Positions 24,833 through 33,967 are shown, numbered from the stretch's first letter. The stretch is DNA of 64,000 nt from GCA-2732755 sp965228265 (GCA_965228265.1 OZ245804.1:2604001-2668000); one strand, 5' to 3'. Notes: generated by a model not told the origin, from the letters alone. Translations and numbers: made by a program.

Positions 24833-24838
24833 CAGGAC

Positions 24839-25840
24839 ATGGCAGCATCGATCGTTGAAGTGGCTCAAGCCGCCGGCGTGTCTCACTCGACCGTCTCGCG
24901 CGTCATCAACAACAGGCCGGGCGTCTCGAGCGAATCCGCCCGACGCGTCCTCGAAGCCATCAAAGCACTCGGGTACGAACACCGCGAACGCAGACCCGGA
25001 CCAAAGCCCAAGGAGCGCAGACAGGTGGGGACCGCGAAATTCGGCCTCGTCCTGATCGGCGAGGAAGTGAACTTCAACTCCTCACCGGTCGCTGCAAGCG
25101 TCTTCCATACCGTCGAGTCAGAACTCACCGCACTCGACTACGAACTCACCGTCTGCCGCATCGGCGGCTCAAACCGCCTCCCGCCCTCCATCGAGAACGC
25201 CTCAACCGCGGGCCTGCTCCTCTACGGCAAACTCCCCTCGCCCACTCTCGCAAAGAGCCTCCGCATCCGCCCAAGCGTCTGGCTGCTCTCCGAACGCGAA
25301 GGCACCGGCTATTGGGGCGACCGCGTCGGTCCCGACAACCAGGCCATCGGGGTCGCCGCCGCCGAATACCTCGCGGGTCTCGGACACAAGCGCGTCGCCA
25401 TGGTCGAACTCCTCGGCATGCACGTCGGCTTCCACGACCGAGCCGCCTCATTCCGCGACACCGCCGCTTCACTCGGCATGACTCTCGAAACCATCAAAGC
25501 ACACGAGACCGAGGTCGAGCAGGTCGTCGCCAAACTCAGCAAGCTCTCACCAGAACCCCAGGGCCTTTTCATCCCCCGCGACCGCCTCACCGCACGCGTG
25601 ATGCGCGGCCTCGGCCTGGCCTGCCCGAAGCTCGCCGACAAAGTCGACGTCGTCTCATGCGACAACGACCCCGTGCTCGACGGGCTGCCGAAGCGCCCCG
25701 CGACCTTCGACATCCGACCCGACCTCATCGGTAAACGCGCCGTCGAGCAACTGCTCTGGCGCGTCGATCACGCCGCCTCCGGCACACGGTCCATCCAGAC
25801 CGTCGAGCCCCGTCTCGTGCCGGCGGACCGCGTTCAATGA
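24839..25840 (+). CDS. LacI family transcriptional regulator
   Basis: This 333-residue LacI-type repressor has an N-terminal helix-turn-helix (SIVEVAQAAGVSHSTVSRVI, residues 4-23), hinge (AIKALGYEH), and sensor domain with VGPDNQAIGVAAAEYLAGLGH and VSCDNDPVLDGL. It is a paralogue of the regulator at 14477. The ATG lies 6 bp after a good -10 box, with only CAGGAC between, so translation may be leaderless. Its stop overlaps the symporter start (ATGA), so the two are one operon; it probably controls the symporter and the divergent alginate lyase. Confidence 0.92.
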   Translation: MAASIVEVAQAAGVSHSTVSRVINNRPGVSSESARRVLEAIKALGYEHRERRPGPKPKERRQVGTAKFGLVLIGEEVNFNSSPVAASVFHTVESELTALDYELTVCRIGGSNRLPPSIENASTAGLLLYGKLPSPTLAKSLRIRPSVWLLSEREGTGYWGDRVGPDNQAIGVAAAEYLAGLGHKRVAMVELLGMHVGFHDRAASFRDTAASLGMTLETIKAHETEVEQVVAKLSKLSPEPQGLFIPRDRLTARVMRGLGLACPKLADKVDVVSCDNDPVLDGLPKRPATFDIRPDLIGKRAVEQLLWRVDHAASGTRSIQTVEPRLVPADRVQ

Positions 25841-27678
25841 TCGAATACATCGTGATCGCGGGCTACCTTGCCTTCCTCATCGCCATGGGGCTGGTCTTCC
25901 GTTCATTCAACTCAAACGTCAGCGACTACTTCCGCTCGGGTTGCAAAGGCACCTGGTGGCTCGTCGGCGCCAGCGCCTTCATGGGCGCTTTCAGTGCATG
26001 GACATTCACCGGTGCCGCCGGCTCCGCCTTCGAATCCGGCTGGTCCATCCTCATCATTTTCCTCGGCAACGTCGTCGCCTTCGGTGTCCACGCGCTGCTC
26101 CTCGCTCCGTGGTTCAGGCAACTCCGTGCCGTCACCGCGCCCGAGGTCATACGCAAACGCTTCGGCCCGGGCACGCAGCAGGTCTACGCCTGGCTCTACG
26201 CGGTCCTCGGCATGCTCCAAGCCGCCGTCTGGCTCTGGAGCCTCGCCGTCTTCATCTCCACGGTCTTCGACTGGACCGATCTCGCCGGCAGCCTCGGCAT
26301 GGGCGAGGTCCAGTTCGTCATCGCCGTCGTCGGCATCGTCGTGCTCACGTACTCCGTCAGCGGCGGCAGCTGGGCCGTCATGGCCACCGACGTCATCCAA
26401 AGCATCGTCCTCTTCCCGCTCACCATCCTCGTCGCATTCCTCTGCCTCAGAGAAATCGGCGGCGTATCCGAACTCTTCCAACGCATCGACGATGCCGACC
26501 TGACACATCACTTCGCTCTCATCTCACCACCCGGCGAGATTCAGCCTCAGGAAGACCACCCGGACTTCTGGAAGTACACCATGATCTTCGCATGGGCGAC
26601 GATCATATATAAAGTCGTCACCTTCAGCACCATCGACGTCGCACAGAAATACTTCGGCGTCAAAGACGGCCGCGAAGCACGCAAGGCCGCACTCCTCGCC
26701 GGCGGGCTCATGGTCTTCGGCATGTGCTTCTGGTTCATCCCCCCCATCGTCGCACGCCTCCTCTGGTCCGATGACGTCATGGCCATGCAGCTCAGCAAAC
26801 CCGCAGAGGGCGCCTACGCCGTCGCGGGACTCAAGGTCCTCCCCGCGGGCATGGTCGGGCTCATGATCGTCAGCATGCTCAGCGCCACCATGAGCTCCAT
26901 GGACAGCGGCCTCAACAAGAACGCCGCCGTCTTTACACGCGACATCATCCCGTTCTTCCAACGCATCACCGGCAAGTCCGAGTTCTCAGACAAAGCCTCT
27001 TTCATCATCGGACAGATCACCTCAACCATCCTCGGCATCACCATCATCGGGATCGCCCTCTACTTCGATCACATGAGCAGCAAAGGCAACGGCGGCAAAG
27101 GCGTGTTCGAGATGATGCTCGATATCGGCGCCATGCTTTCGCTCCCCATGGCCGTCCCGCTCGCGCTGGGCCTCTTCATCCGCCGTGTCCCCACATGGTC
27201 CGCTGCCGTCTCCGTCACAGCCGGTGTCATACCGTCTGTCATCGCCTACATCGCTGCGAGGGAAAGCCGAGTCTTCTCAGAGTCCTTCGTTGATGCACTC
27301 CCCGGCTTCCTGGCTCCGCTCTTCGATGGCGGCTGGCCCTACCACCTCAAGGTCTTCATCAACCTCAGTGTCGGCGCAGCAGCATTCATACTCACCATGC
27401 CCTTCTGGCCCAAGGTGACCCAGGCCACTCGCCAGCGAACGACTGACTTCTTTGAAACCATGCACAAACCCGTCGACTTCGCCGCCGAAGTGGGCGAAGC
27501 AAACGATACCAAGCAGCTCGCAGTCATCGGCGGTTTCACCGCCGCGGTCGGCGGCGGGATCGCACTGCTCCTTCTGATCCCATCGCATACCTGGGGCGAC
27601 CGCCTCTCCGTCCTCTTCGTCAGCGCCGCTGTCAGCCTGACCGGCTGCGGACTCATCTGGGCAGGAAAGCGGTCCTGA
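25837..27678 (+). CDS. Sodium:solute symporter family transporter
   Basis: This 613-residue membrane protein is an SSS/SLC5-type symporter with about 14 predicted helices. Conserved features include the N-terminal RSFNSNVSDYFRSG, WLVGASAFMGAFSAWTFTG with Na+-site serines and threonines, MLSATMSSMDSGLNKNAAV (helix 8 region, where Na+ site 2 serines lie), and a long C-terminal helix set. It imports a solute driven by Na+. Coupled by ATGA to the LacI gene and near lyases, it probably takes up uronic acids or unsaturated uronate mono/oligosaccharides. Confidence 0.92.
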   Translation: MIEYIVIAGYLAFLIAMGLVFRSFNSNVSDYFRSGCKGTWWLVGASAFMGAFSAWTFTGAAGSAFESGWSILIIFLGNVVAFGVHALLLAPWFRQLRAVTAPEVIRKRFGPGTQQVYAWLYAVLGMLQAAVWLWSLAVFISTVFDWTDLAGSLGMGEVQFVIAVVGIVVLTYSVSGGSWAVMATDVIQSIVLFPLTILVAFLCLREIGGVSELFQRIDDADLTHHFALISPPGEIQPQEDHPDFWKYTMIFAWATIIYKVVTFSTIDVAQKYFGVKDGREARKAALLAGGLMVFGMCFWFIPPIVARLLWSDDVMAMQLSKPAEGAYAVAGLKVLPAGMVGLMIVSMLSATMSSMDSGLNKNAAVFTRDIIPFFQRITGKSEFSDKASFIIGQITSTILGITIIGIALYFDHMSSKGNGGKGVFEMMLDIGAMLSLPMAVPLALGLFIRRVPTWSAAVSVTAGVIPSVIAYIAARESRVFSESFVDALPGFLAPLFDGGWPYHLKVFINLSVGAAAFILTMPFWPKVTQATRQRTTDFFETMHKPVDFAAEVGEANDTKQLAVIGGFTAAVGGGIALLLLIPSHTWGDRLSVLFVSAAVSLTGCGLIWAGKRS

Positions 27679-27939
27679 ACACCACTCCACCGCGAGGCAA
27701 TGAGACTCGCATCATCGATGCATGCAAACACCCGCCCCATCTGGCAGCCGACCCGAATGATTCAGCGATACACATCAACTCGGGCGTAGCGACTCGATCA
27801 GACACCTCGGCCCGACCCACTGACATCACGGGTCATGCAGACTGCGCAAACCACGATCATCGTCTGTCTGTCAGGTTCAGTCCGGAGCATGCATCGCGCA
27901 GCGATTCGCCGTAGATTCGGCATGGAGTGGTCAGTAGAA
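27679..27939. other. Intergenic region between symporter and tRNA-Gly
   Basis: The 261 bp contain no convincing gene. CGATGCATGC at 27716-27725 has an exact inverted copy GCATGCATCG at 27888-27897, but the distance makes a functional hairpin uncertain. No T-rich terminator was found for the convergent genes. Confidence 0.4.
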
Positions 27940-28011
27940 AGCGGGCGAACGGACTCGAACCGTCAACATTCAGCTTGGAAGGCTGACGCTCTACCATTGA
28001 GCTACGCCCGC
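27940..28011 (-). tRNA. tRNA-Gly (anticodon TCC)
   Basis: On the minus strand the 72-nt sequence folds as a cloverleaf: acceptor GCGGGCG pairs with CGCCCGC, the D-arm contains AGCTCAATGGTAGAGC, the anticodon loop is CTTCCAA (TCC) and the T-arm has GGTTCGAGTCC. The discriminator is T and CCA is not encoded. Confidence 0.95.
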
Positions 28012-28049
28012 GAACACACAAGTGTAGCCCCGTGCCGGCACACCGGTCA

Positions 28050-30467
28050 TCAGGGCTCAACTCCGTTCAGCCGCGTCTCGAACAGCCTCAGGATCCGCCG
28101 ATACTCGTCCAGCCAGGCCGAGGGCTCCGTAAACCCATGCGCCTCGAGGGGATAGAGAGCCACCTCCCAATCCTGCTTGCCCAGCTCGATGAGCCGCTGC
28201 TGAAGCCGGATGGAATCCTGCACCAGCACGTTGTCATCGAGCACGCCGTGACAGATCAGAAGCCCCCCCTCGAAGCCCTCCGCATACTCGATCGGGCTCG
28301 AACGCTCGTACGCCTCGGGGTCGACCTCGGGCGTGTTCAGGATCGCCGACGTGTAACCCCGGTTGTAATGGGCCCAGTCCGTCACGGGCCGCAGCGCCGC
28401 CCCAGCCGCAAAGACGTCCGCCTCCTTGAAGACCGCCATGAGCGCCAGGAACCCGCCGTACGACCCCCCGTACGTCCCGACCCTCTCCGCGTCGACGCCA
28501 CGCTCACCGACCATCCACTCGGCGGTATCGACCATGTCCTCGATCTCGGGCCCGCCCATGTGACGATAGATCGCCGTGCGGAAATCCCGCCCATACCCCG
28601 CCGACGCCCTGTAGTCGATATCAACGACCACGTACCCCTTGTACGCCAGCAGCGAGTGGAACATCATCTCGCGGAAGTAATAAGGCCAACCGCGATGCAC
28701 GTTCTGCGTATACCCCGCACCGTGCACAAAGATCACCCCGGGCCTGGCCCTCTCACCCCCTGCGCCCCCAAAGTCATACACCCTGGCACGAATCGTCCGC
28801 CCATCCCGGCAGGGCACATCGACGTACTCCGGCTCGATCCAGGGCAGCCGCCGAAACGCCTCTGTCACCGAGTGCGTGATCCGCTCGGGCCGTGCCGACC
28901 CATCCGTCGGCATCACATACAACTCCGCAGGATGCTCGACCGACGAGACCTCCATCACCACACGCTCGCCATCGTCGCTCACAACGAAACGATCTACCGC
29001 AGCCCCGAAATCCGTCAACACTTCCAGCCGATCGTCCGCAAGCGTGACGCTTGCGAGTTCATACACAGCCGGATCTGGCTTGTTCGTTCGCGCATACAGC
29101 ACGCCCGAAGCCGCTGCCTCAGCAACACTCCACACCTCAAACGCGCCCGATGTCACCTGCCGAACCGATGAACCATCCCACGCGTGCACATGCGCATAGC
29201 CGGACACCTCAGAGAGAAACCAGTACGTTGATCCATCACTCGTCCAGCCGGCGCTCCCGACACGCCAGTTGATCCACGCCTCGCTCGACTCCCGAAAGAT
29301 CGCCTCCGCGATCGGCTCATCGCCTGGCCCCTCGCCAGGCTCCACGCTCACCAGCCAGCGGTCCTTGTGGTCATGGCTCCACGCCTGCACCACAAGCTCG
29401 CCCCCGCCCGGGCGCCACGCCAGCCCTCGCAGATCCACCCCGCGAGGCTCTGGCTCCGACGCCTCCTCACTCTCCGTCTCGCCCCCGGTCTTAGCGTCCT
29501 CTTCAGCCTGCTCCAGGAACGCCAGCGGATCATCCGTGATGCCAGGCAACCCCGACAGATCCACCTCAGCAAAAGTCTCGTTCTCGAGATCCAGCAGAAA
29601 GAGCCGCTCTCTGGCCGACTCGCCCACTCCCACCTTCGGGCGCACCCGGCTCGTCTCCACGTACCCGTCCTCGGTCACGTACGAGGGCATCACATCCCGC
29701 TTCGCACTCGGCACCGGCTCCGACGCGATCACCGCGAGATACCGCCCGTCGTCCGACAGCGACCACCCCCGTCGTTCGAGCCCCTTGCCCAGATAGAACG
29801 GCCCGGGCACCGCGCTCGGATCAGCTTCCTCGATCGCCTCTCGCTGCGCCCGCCGCTCCTCGTCCCGCTCCTGACGCTCCACGATCGTCGTAAACAACCG
29901 CTCCTGCTGCCGATCGAGGTAATCCGCCCCGTCTTCCTCGTCCTTTGGCTCGTCCGCAAACCGCACATCAGCAACCTGCCAGATTGCCAGGTCGTCCAGG
30001 TCCATCACGTACCACTGCCCGCCCGACTCATACCGGATCCGGGTCGCGTCGGCCATGAACGAGACAGACCCCTCCCGAGCCGAAGTGCGCGTGAGCTGGC
30101 GCACCTCGCCCGTGGCGACATCCCCGAGCCACACATCCCCGCCCCGCGCACAGACCCGCCTCGTGCGCTCGCGGTCGTACACCCACCCCGCCCGGCTCAT
30201 CACCGACCGCTCCCGATCGCTCAGAACACGCTCATCGCCCGTCGCCGGATCAATCTCGATCAGATCACGCAGCGAAGACCCCGCCCGCTCCCGGCTGAAT
30301 ATCACGCGCTCCCCGTCGTCCGACCAGTACGCGTTCTCCGGAAAGAGCCCGATCCACTCGGGATCGCTCATGATCAATTCGAGCGTGATCCCGTGCGTGT
30401 CATCACCGGGCTGAGCCGACAGACAGACAGGAACCGCAAGAGCCAGACCGACCAGAAGTGTGCGCAT
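28050..30467 (-). CDS. S9 family prolyl oligopeptidase / dipeptidyl peptidase IV-like
   Basis: This 805-residue exported peptidase has a signal peptide (MRTLLVGLALAVPVCLSAQ). An N-terminal beta-propeller (about residues 40-510) shows repeated DG/W blades, and the C-terminal alpha/beta-hydrolase contains the nucleophile in GTYGGSYGGFLAL, the Asp loop HGVLDDNVLVQDS and the catalytic His in YPLEAHGF. It cleaves prolyl or similar bonds in peptides in the periplasm. A TTG at 30473 is an alternative start, but the ATG at 30467 begins the signal peptide cleanly. The start lies only 6 bp beyond the serC terminator hairpin and has no clear ribosome-binding site. Confidence 0.92.
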   Translation of the reverse strand: MRTLLVGLALAVPVCLSAQPGDDTHGITLELIMSDPEWIGLFPENAYWSDDGERVIFSRERAGSSLRDLIEIDPATGDERVLSDRERSVMSRAGWVYDRERTRRVCARGGDVWLGDVATGEVRQLTRTSAREGSVSFMADATRIRYESGGQWYVMDLDDLAIWQVADVRFADEPKDEEDGADYLDRQQERLFTTIVERQERDEERRAQREAIEEADPSAVPGPFYLGKGLERRGWSLSDDGRYLAVIASEPVPSAKRDVMPSYVTEDGYVETSRVRPKVGVGESARERLFLLDLENETFAEVDLSGLPGITDDPLAFLEQAEEDAKTGGETESEEASEPEPRGVDLRGLAWRPGGGELVVQAWSHDHKDRWLVSVEPGEGPGDEPIAEAIFRESSEAWINWRVGSAGWTSDGSTYWFLSEVSGYAHVHAWDGSSVRQVTSGAFEVWSVAEAAASGVLYARTNKPDPAVYELASVTLADDRLEVLTDFGAAVDRFVVSDDGERVVMEVSSVEHPAELYVMPTDGSARPERITHSVTEAFRRLPWIEPEYVDVPCRDGRTIRARVYDFGGAGGERARPGVIFVHGAGYTQNVHRGWPYYFREMMFHSLLAYKGYVVVDIDYRASAGYGRDFRTAIYRHMGGPEIEDMVDTAEWMVGERGVDAERVGTYGGSYGGFLALMAVFKEADVFAAGAALRPVTDWAHYNRGYTSAILNTPEVDPEAYERSSPIEYAEGFEGGLLICHGVLDDNVLVQDSIRLQQRLIELGKQDWEVALYPLEAHGFTEPSAWLDEYRRILRLFETRLNGVEP

Positions 30468-30473
30468 AAACAA

Positions 30474-30497
30474 GCGTACCGACCGGAGCCGGTACGC
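30474..30497 (-). terminator. Intrinsic terminator of the serA-serC operon
   Basis: GCGTACCG pairs perfectly with CGGTACGC around an 8-nt loop; on the minus strand TTGTTT follows the stem. It lies 36 bp past the serC stop and directly abuts the peptidase start codon. Confidence 0.65.
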
Positions 30498-30533
30498 CGC
30501 AAGGTGACTTCGTTTCCCAACCCGATAGCCGGA

Positions 30534-31670
30534 TCAGCCGTTCTTCTGCGCAAAGTCCTTGAGGAACTGAGCCAGTGCATGCGCCCCCGCGATCGGGAAG
30601 GCGTTGTACATGCTCGCACGCATGCCGCCGATCGACCGGTGACCGCCCATGTTGACCATGCCCTCGGCCTCGGCTTCCGCGATGAACTTCTTGTCCAGAT
30701 CCTCGCTCGGCGTCTTGAACGTGATGTTCATCAGCGAGCGGTCCTGCTTCCGCGCGTGCGGCGTGTAGAAGGGCGTCGCGTCGATCGCGTCGTACAACAC
30801 CTGAGCCTTCTCCTTGTTATACTTCTCAATCGCTTCAAGACCGCCCTGACGCTCGATCCATTTGAACACCTGACCCATCAGGTAGATACCAAACGTCGGC
30901 GGCGTGTTGTACCGGCTCTCCTTCGAGGCCTGAAGCTTGTAATCCAGCATCCAGGGCAGCTGACGAACCTGCTTCTCCAGAATGTCATCACGCACGATCA
31001 CAAGCACCGTGCCCGCGGGGCCCAGGTTCTTCTGACCGCCCGCATAGATGAACCCGTACTTCGTCACGTCGATCGGTCGGCTGAAAATGTCACTCGAAGC
31101 ATCGCAGACAAACCACGCATCACCCGGAGGCGTCGGCGGCATGCGGTGCCACTCCGTCCCCATGATCGTGTTGTTGCTCGTAAAGTGCACGTACGCGGGC
31201 TTGTCCGAGTACTTGATGTCCGCGTCATCGGGAATCCGGTCGAAGTTCGTCGCCTTCGACGAGCCCGCGATGTGCGCGTTGCCGTACAGACCCGCCTGAT
31301 TGATCGAGTCCTTGGCCCACTTGCCCGTCTCGAAATAGTCAGCCGTCCCGCCCTCGGGCAGGAACGCCATCGGCACCTGGTAGCACTGCGTCGTCGCGCC
31401 GCCCTGCAGGAACAGCACCCGGTAGTTGTCCGGGATGTTCGCCACTCGTCGGCAGTCGGCCTCGGCCTCGTGCAGCACGCGGTCGAACTCCTTGCCGCGG
31501 TGGCTGTGCTCCAGAACGCCAACCCCAGAGCCATACAGACTCCAGAGGTCCTGCTGCGCAATCCGGATCACTTCCTCCGGCACCACGCCCGGCCCGGCCG
31601 AGAAATTGAACGCACGCTGATCGGTGTTGAGCGCCCCCGCTGCCGCGCTGCCTGCCTCTGCCGTCGTCAT
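30534..31670 (-). CDS. serC: Phosphoserine aminotransferase
   Basis: This 378-residue PLP enzyme converts 3-phosphohydroxypyruvate and glutamate to phosphoserine. It starts FNFSAGPGVVPEEV, contains GVGVLEHSHRG, the PLP lysine in GFIYAGGQKNLGPAGT, and the C-terminal GGHRSIGGMRASMYNAF. The ATG at 31670 has GGGGGAA upstream, preferred over an upstream ATG at 31730. The serA-like gene lies 22 bp upstream in the same operon, so both steps of phosphoserine synthesis are adjacent. A hairpin follows the stop. Confidence 0.95.
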   Translation of the reverse strand: MTTAEAGSAAAGALNTDQRAFNFSAGPGVVPEEVIRIAQQDLWSLYGSGVGVLEHSHRGKEFDRVLHEAEADCRRVANIPDNYRVLFLQGGATTQCYQVPMAFLPEGGTADYFETGKWAKDSINQAGLYGNAHIAGSSKATNFDRIPDDADIKYSDKPAYVHFTSNNTIMGTEWHRMPPTPPGDAWFVCDASSDIFSRPIDVTKYGFIYAGGQKNLGPAGTVLVIVRDDILEKQVRQLPWMLDYKLQASKESRYNTPPTFGIYLMGQVFKWIERQGGLEAIEKYNKEKAQVLYDAIDATPFYTPHARKQDRSLMNITFKTPSEDLDKKFIAEAEAEGMVNMGGHRSIGGMRASMYNAFPIAGAHALAQFLKDFAQKNG

Positions 31671-31692
31671 CGCCAGTTCCCCCGAATCCTGT

Positions 31693-32694
31693 TCAGGCCC
31701 CGGCCGAGGCGGTACGCAACGCCTCGGCATTCACTACATTCTCGCAGCTGCCCGTGTCCTTGTACACCTGCACCAGCCGCACAACCTCCTCCGCCACCGC
31801 GAGCTGGGCCTGGTTCGTCGACGCCCCGCAATGGTGCGAGCAGTACACGCCCGACTCGCACGCCACCTCGGGCCGCCAATCCGCCTCGGGCGTCGCCGGC
31901 TGGTCGCAGTACACATCCAGAGCCGCACGGATCCCCTTGGTCCGGCACGCCTCCATCAGGGCCTGCTCATCGACCACCGGCCCCCGGCTCGTGTTCACGA
32001 AATACGCACCCGGCTTCATCGCCCCGAAGAACTCCGCGTTCAAGGAGCCCCGCGTCTCGTCCGTCACGGGCACGTGCACACTCACCGCGTCCATCTCGGG
32101 CAACTTGGCAAGCACTTCGTCCCGCTCCGGCCCGATCATCGTCGCACCCAGACGCTCGACCTCACCAGCCGTCAGGTGATGCGAGGTCGTGAAGACATGC
32201 ATCCCGAACGCCTTGGCCCGGCTGGCAACCTCCTGCCCGATCGCTCCAAAGCCGTGCACGAACAGGTTCAGCCCCTTCAGGCCGCGAGCCTTGCCGTATT
32301 CCTTTTTGTTCCACGTCCCGTTCTTGAGCGCCGCGTCCTGCTCGGGAAGACGCCGATCCAGATTGATCAGGTGCCCCATCGCCAGCTCCGCGACAGCCAC
32401 CGCGTTCATCCCCGGGCAGTTGCTCACGCGGATGCCCTTGGCGCCCGCCGCGTCGCGGTCGATGTTGTCGTACCCCGAGCCGGCACGGATGATGTACCTG
32501 AGCGACTTGGCAGCCGCGATCGCCGGGGCGAGCACCTTCGTGCTCCGCACCACCAGAACCTCCGGATCGATCCGGGTCAGCGCCTCGGCCATCGTGTCGG
32601 GCGTCACGCCCGGCTCGTGGACCACCTCGCACCCGATCGAACCGAGACCCTCAACACCCTCGGCCTCGAACTTATCAGCAATCAACACACGCAC
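31693..32694 (-). CDS. serA: D-3-phosphoglycerate dehydrogenase (NAD-dependent, ACT-less)
   Basis: This 333-residue D-2-hydroxyacid dehydrogenase has the Rossmann loop VHGFGAIGQEV, catalytic Arg in YIIRAGSGYDNIDRD (about residue 70), NTSRGPVVDEQAL, and the Glu/His pair with His in YCSHHCGASTNQAQ. It lacks the C-terminal ACT domain, as do shorter SerA forms. Its position 22 bp before serC supports phosphoglycerate as substrate in serine biosynthesis. Other 2-hydroxyacid substrates are possible from sequence alone. Confidence 0.9.
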   Translation of the reverse strand: MRVLIADKFEAEGVEGLGSIGCEVVHEPGVTPDTMAEALTRIDPEVLVVRSTKVLAPAIAAAKSLRYIIRAGSGYDNIDRDAAGAKGIRVSNCPGMNAVAVAELAMGHLINLDRRLPEQDAALKNGTWNKKEYGKARGLKGLNLFVHGFGAIGQEVASRAKAFGMHVFTTSHHLTAGEVERLGATMIGPERDEVLAKLPEMDAVSVHVPVTDETRGSLNAEFFGAMKPGAYFVNTSRGPVVDEQALMEACRTKGIRAALDVYCDQPATPEADWRPEVACESGVYCSHHCGASTNQAQLAVAEEVVRLVQVYKDTGSCENVVNAEALRTASAGA

Positions 32695-32709
32695 AGCCCG
32701 GCCTCCAGT

Positions 32710-32732
32710 ACTCGGGGCCCTCCGCCCCGAGT
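32710..32732 (-). terminator. Stem-loop between pseudopilin and serA
   Basis: ACTCGGGG and CCCCGAGT pair perfectly around a 7-nt loop, 57 bp beyond the pseudopilin stop and 16 bp before the serA start. No T-tract follows, so it may be a weak terminator or sit in the serA leader. A smaller hairpin (CCGCC-CCAA-GGCGG, 32762-32775) lies nearer the stop. Confidence 0.5.
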
Positions 32733-32789
32733 GATCCTAGGCCGCACCGCTCCACGCGTGACCGCCCCAAGGCGGCTCGCTCTCAAGGC

Positions 32790-33914
32790 TTAACCCGAGA
32801 TCTGACGCGAGAGCCCTTCCTTCACGACCGGGTCCCCGCCGAAGTCGATCCCCTGCAGGCCCCAGCGAGTCTGGTCGTAGTACAACGGCACACGACCGGC
32901 CGGCGCACCGGGAGGATCCCACCACGGGATCGGTGTGTACTGGTACGTCGCCGCGGGCTCGTCCGGCCGATCCGCGCCGAAGCCCGGATTGTTCGGCCAC
33001 ACGCCGTAGTTCGAATCCGCTGTCTTCTTAGTGTCCGAGTGCCCGTCATAGAACAGCACCGGAACCTGCGAAGTCTCGAACGCGAAGTACTGATCCTCCT
33101 GGAAGCTCGTCCGGTCGTACGCGTCGTACATCAGCACCTTGTTGCTCGGATACGCAACGTCTTCAAGCTTCCGACGCCCAAGCACGTTCGGGTCCTGCGG
33201 CATCTGATACTCGTTCTGGCTTCTTCCAATCCGCTGTGCGGTTTCTGGCCAGCGATCCCGAGGATTTGCACTCCCAACGTCAGGTGAAAAATGCGAAGTT
33301 CCGATCTGATAGCTCGAGCTGAAAGCCCATCGCCACAGATCGCGGAAATTTGTCTGATTGGTCGGCGGCCGATACGCGTTGTTGCGCGGATCGTCGAGAT
33401 ATTCGTCCATGTTCTTCTGCCAATGGTTCCGAGCCACATCGCTCGGCGAAACCACCATCTCCGACGGCAACTGCTCACCAATGTGGTCATTGATCACGAG
33501 GTGGTTGTACAGAATGTAAGGCGTGTGATCCGCCGGCGCAGTGCTTGGCTCCGGCGGAAGCCGCGAGTCTGAGAAACGGCGCGTGACAATGTCCAGCTGC
33601 TGGAGCACTGCCGCCTGCGTGTAACCGGTGCCGCCGCCCAGATTCGCACAGGCCAGTGCGAGATCCGTGTTGGACGTCTGCGGCACCTGCCCGGGCTTCC
33701 ACGAGAACGTAAACGCCCGGCTGTTGTTCTCTGCCCCGTACGAGGCACTCGCCACGCCGTGCTGGCGCAGGTTGTTCAGGTCAATCAACACCCTCGCCCG
33801 CTTCCGGGCGCTGCCAAGCGCCGGCAGCAGGATCGAGATCAAAAGAGCGATGATCGCGATCACGACAAGCAGTTCGATGAGGGTAAAACCACGACTTCGG
33901 CGAACGTCATACAT
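32790..33914 (-). CDS. Prepilin-type N-terminal cleavage/methylation domain protein
   Basis: This 374-residue protein has the prepilin signature RGFTLIELLVVIAIIALL (residues 9-26), followed by SILLPALGSARKRARV. The late VPVLFYDGHSDTKKTADSNYG is the DGH block of planctomycete pseudopilins. It closely resembles the adjacent upstream gene (33996-35114), with shared blocks such as NNSRAFTFSWKPGQVPQT and PYILYNHLVINDHIGE, indicating a tandem duplication. A terminator lies between the two. It is probably exported by the pseudopilus apparatus; function beyond that is unknown. Confidence 0.87.
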   Translation of the reverse strand: MYDVRRSRGFTLIELLVVIAIIALLISILLPALGSARKRARVLIDLNNLRQHGVASASYGAENNSRAFTFSWKPGQVPQTSNTDLALACANLGGGTGYTQAAVLQQLDIVTRRFSDSRLPPEPSTAPADHTPYILYNHLVINDHIGEQLPSEMVVSPSDVARNHWQKNMDEYLDDPRNNAYRPPTNQTNFRDLWRWAFSSSYQIGTSHFSPDVGSANPRDRWPETAQRIGRSQNEYQMPQDPNVLGRRKLEDVAYPSNKVLMYDAYDRTSFQEDQYFAFETSQVPVLFYDGHSDTKKTADSNYGVWPNNPGFGADRPDEPAATYQYTPIPWWDPPGAPAGRVPLYYDQTRWGLQGIDFGGDPVVKEGLSRQISG

Positions 33915-33935
33915 AGCGGTATCCTATCCAGCCAG

Positions 33936-33967
33936 AAAAGGCCCCCGCCGATACGTCGACGGGGGCC
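33936..33967 (-). terminator. Intrinsic terminator between tandem pseudopilin genes
   Basis: On the minus strand a 12-bp stem with one mismatch (outer GGCCCCCG/CGGGGGCC perfect) and a 4-nt loop is followed by TTTT. It lies 28 bp after the stop of the upstream copy and would separate the two paralogues transcriptionally. Confidence 0.8.

Larger units (their letters stand above)
24660..24838. promoter_or_regulatory. Divergent promoter region, alginate lyase lipoprotein / lacI-symporter
   Basis: Two well-spaced sigma70-like promoters are visible. The minus-strand one serves the lyase; the plus-strand one serves the second lacI. Each carries a GCACATT motif: CGCACATTG near the lyase start point (24699-24707) and TTGCACATTA at the lacI -35 (24804-24813). 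GTAATTAC (24690-24697) is an 8-bp palindrome next to the first copy. Confidence 0.55.

Noticed and set aside
27716..27897. CGATGCATGC and its inverted copy as a functional hairpin
   Set aside because: The copies are about 160 bp apart, largely built on the self-palindrome ATGCAT, and likely coincidental.
29367..32192. A 941-codon open frame on the plus strand
   Set aside because: It lies antisense to the S9 peptidase, serC and serA genes, which have clear family motifs; the frame is open because of high-GC codon bias.
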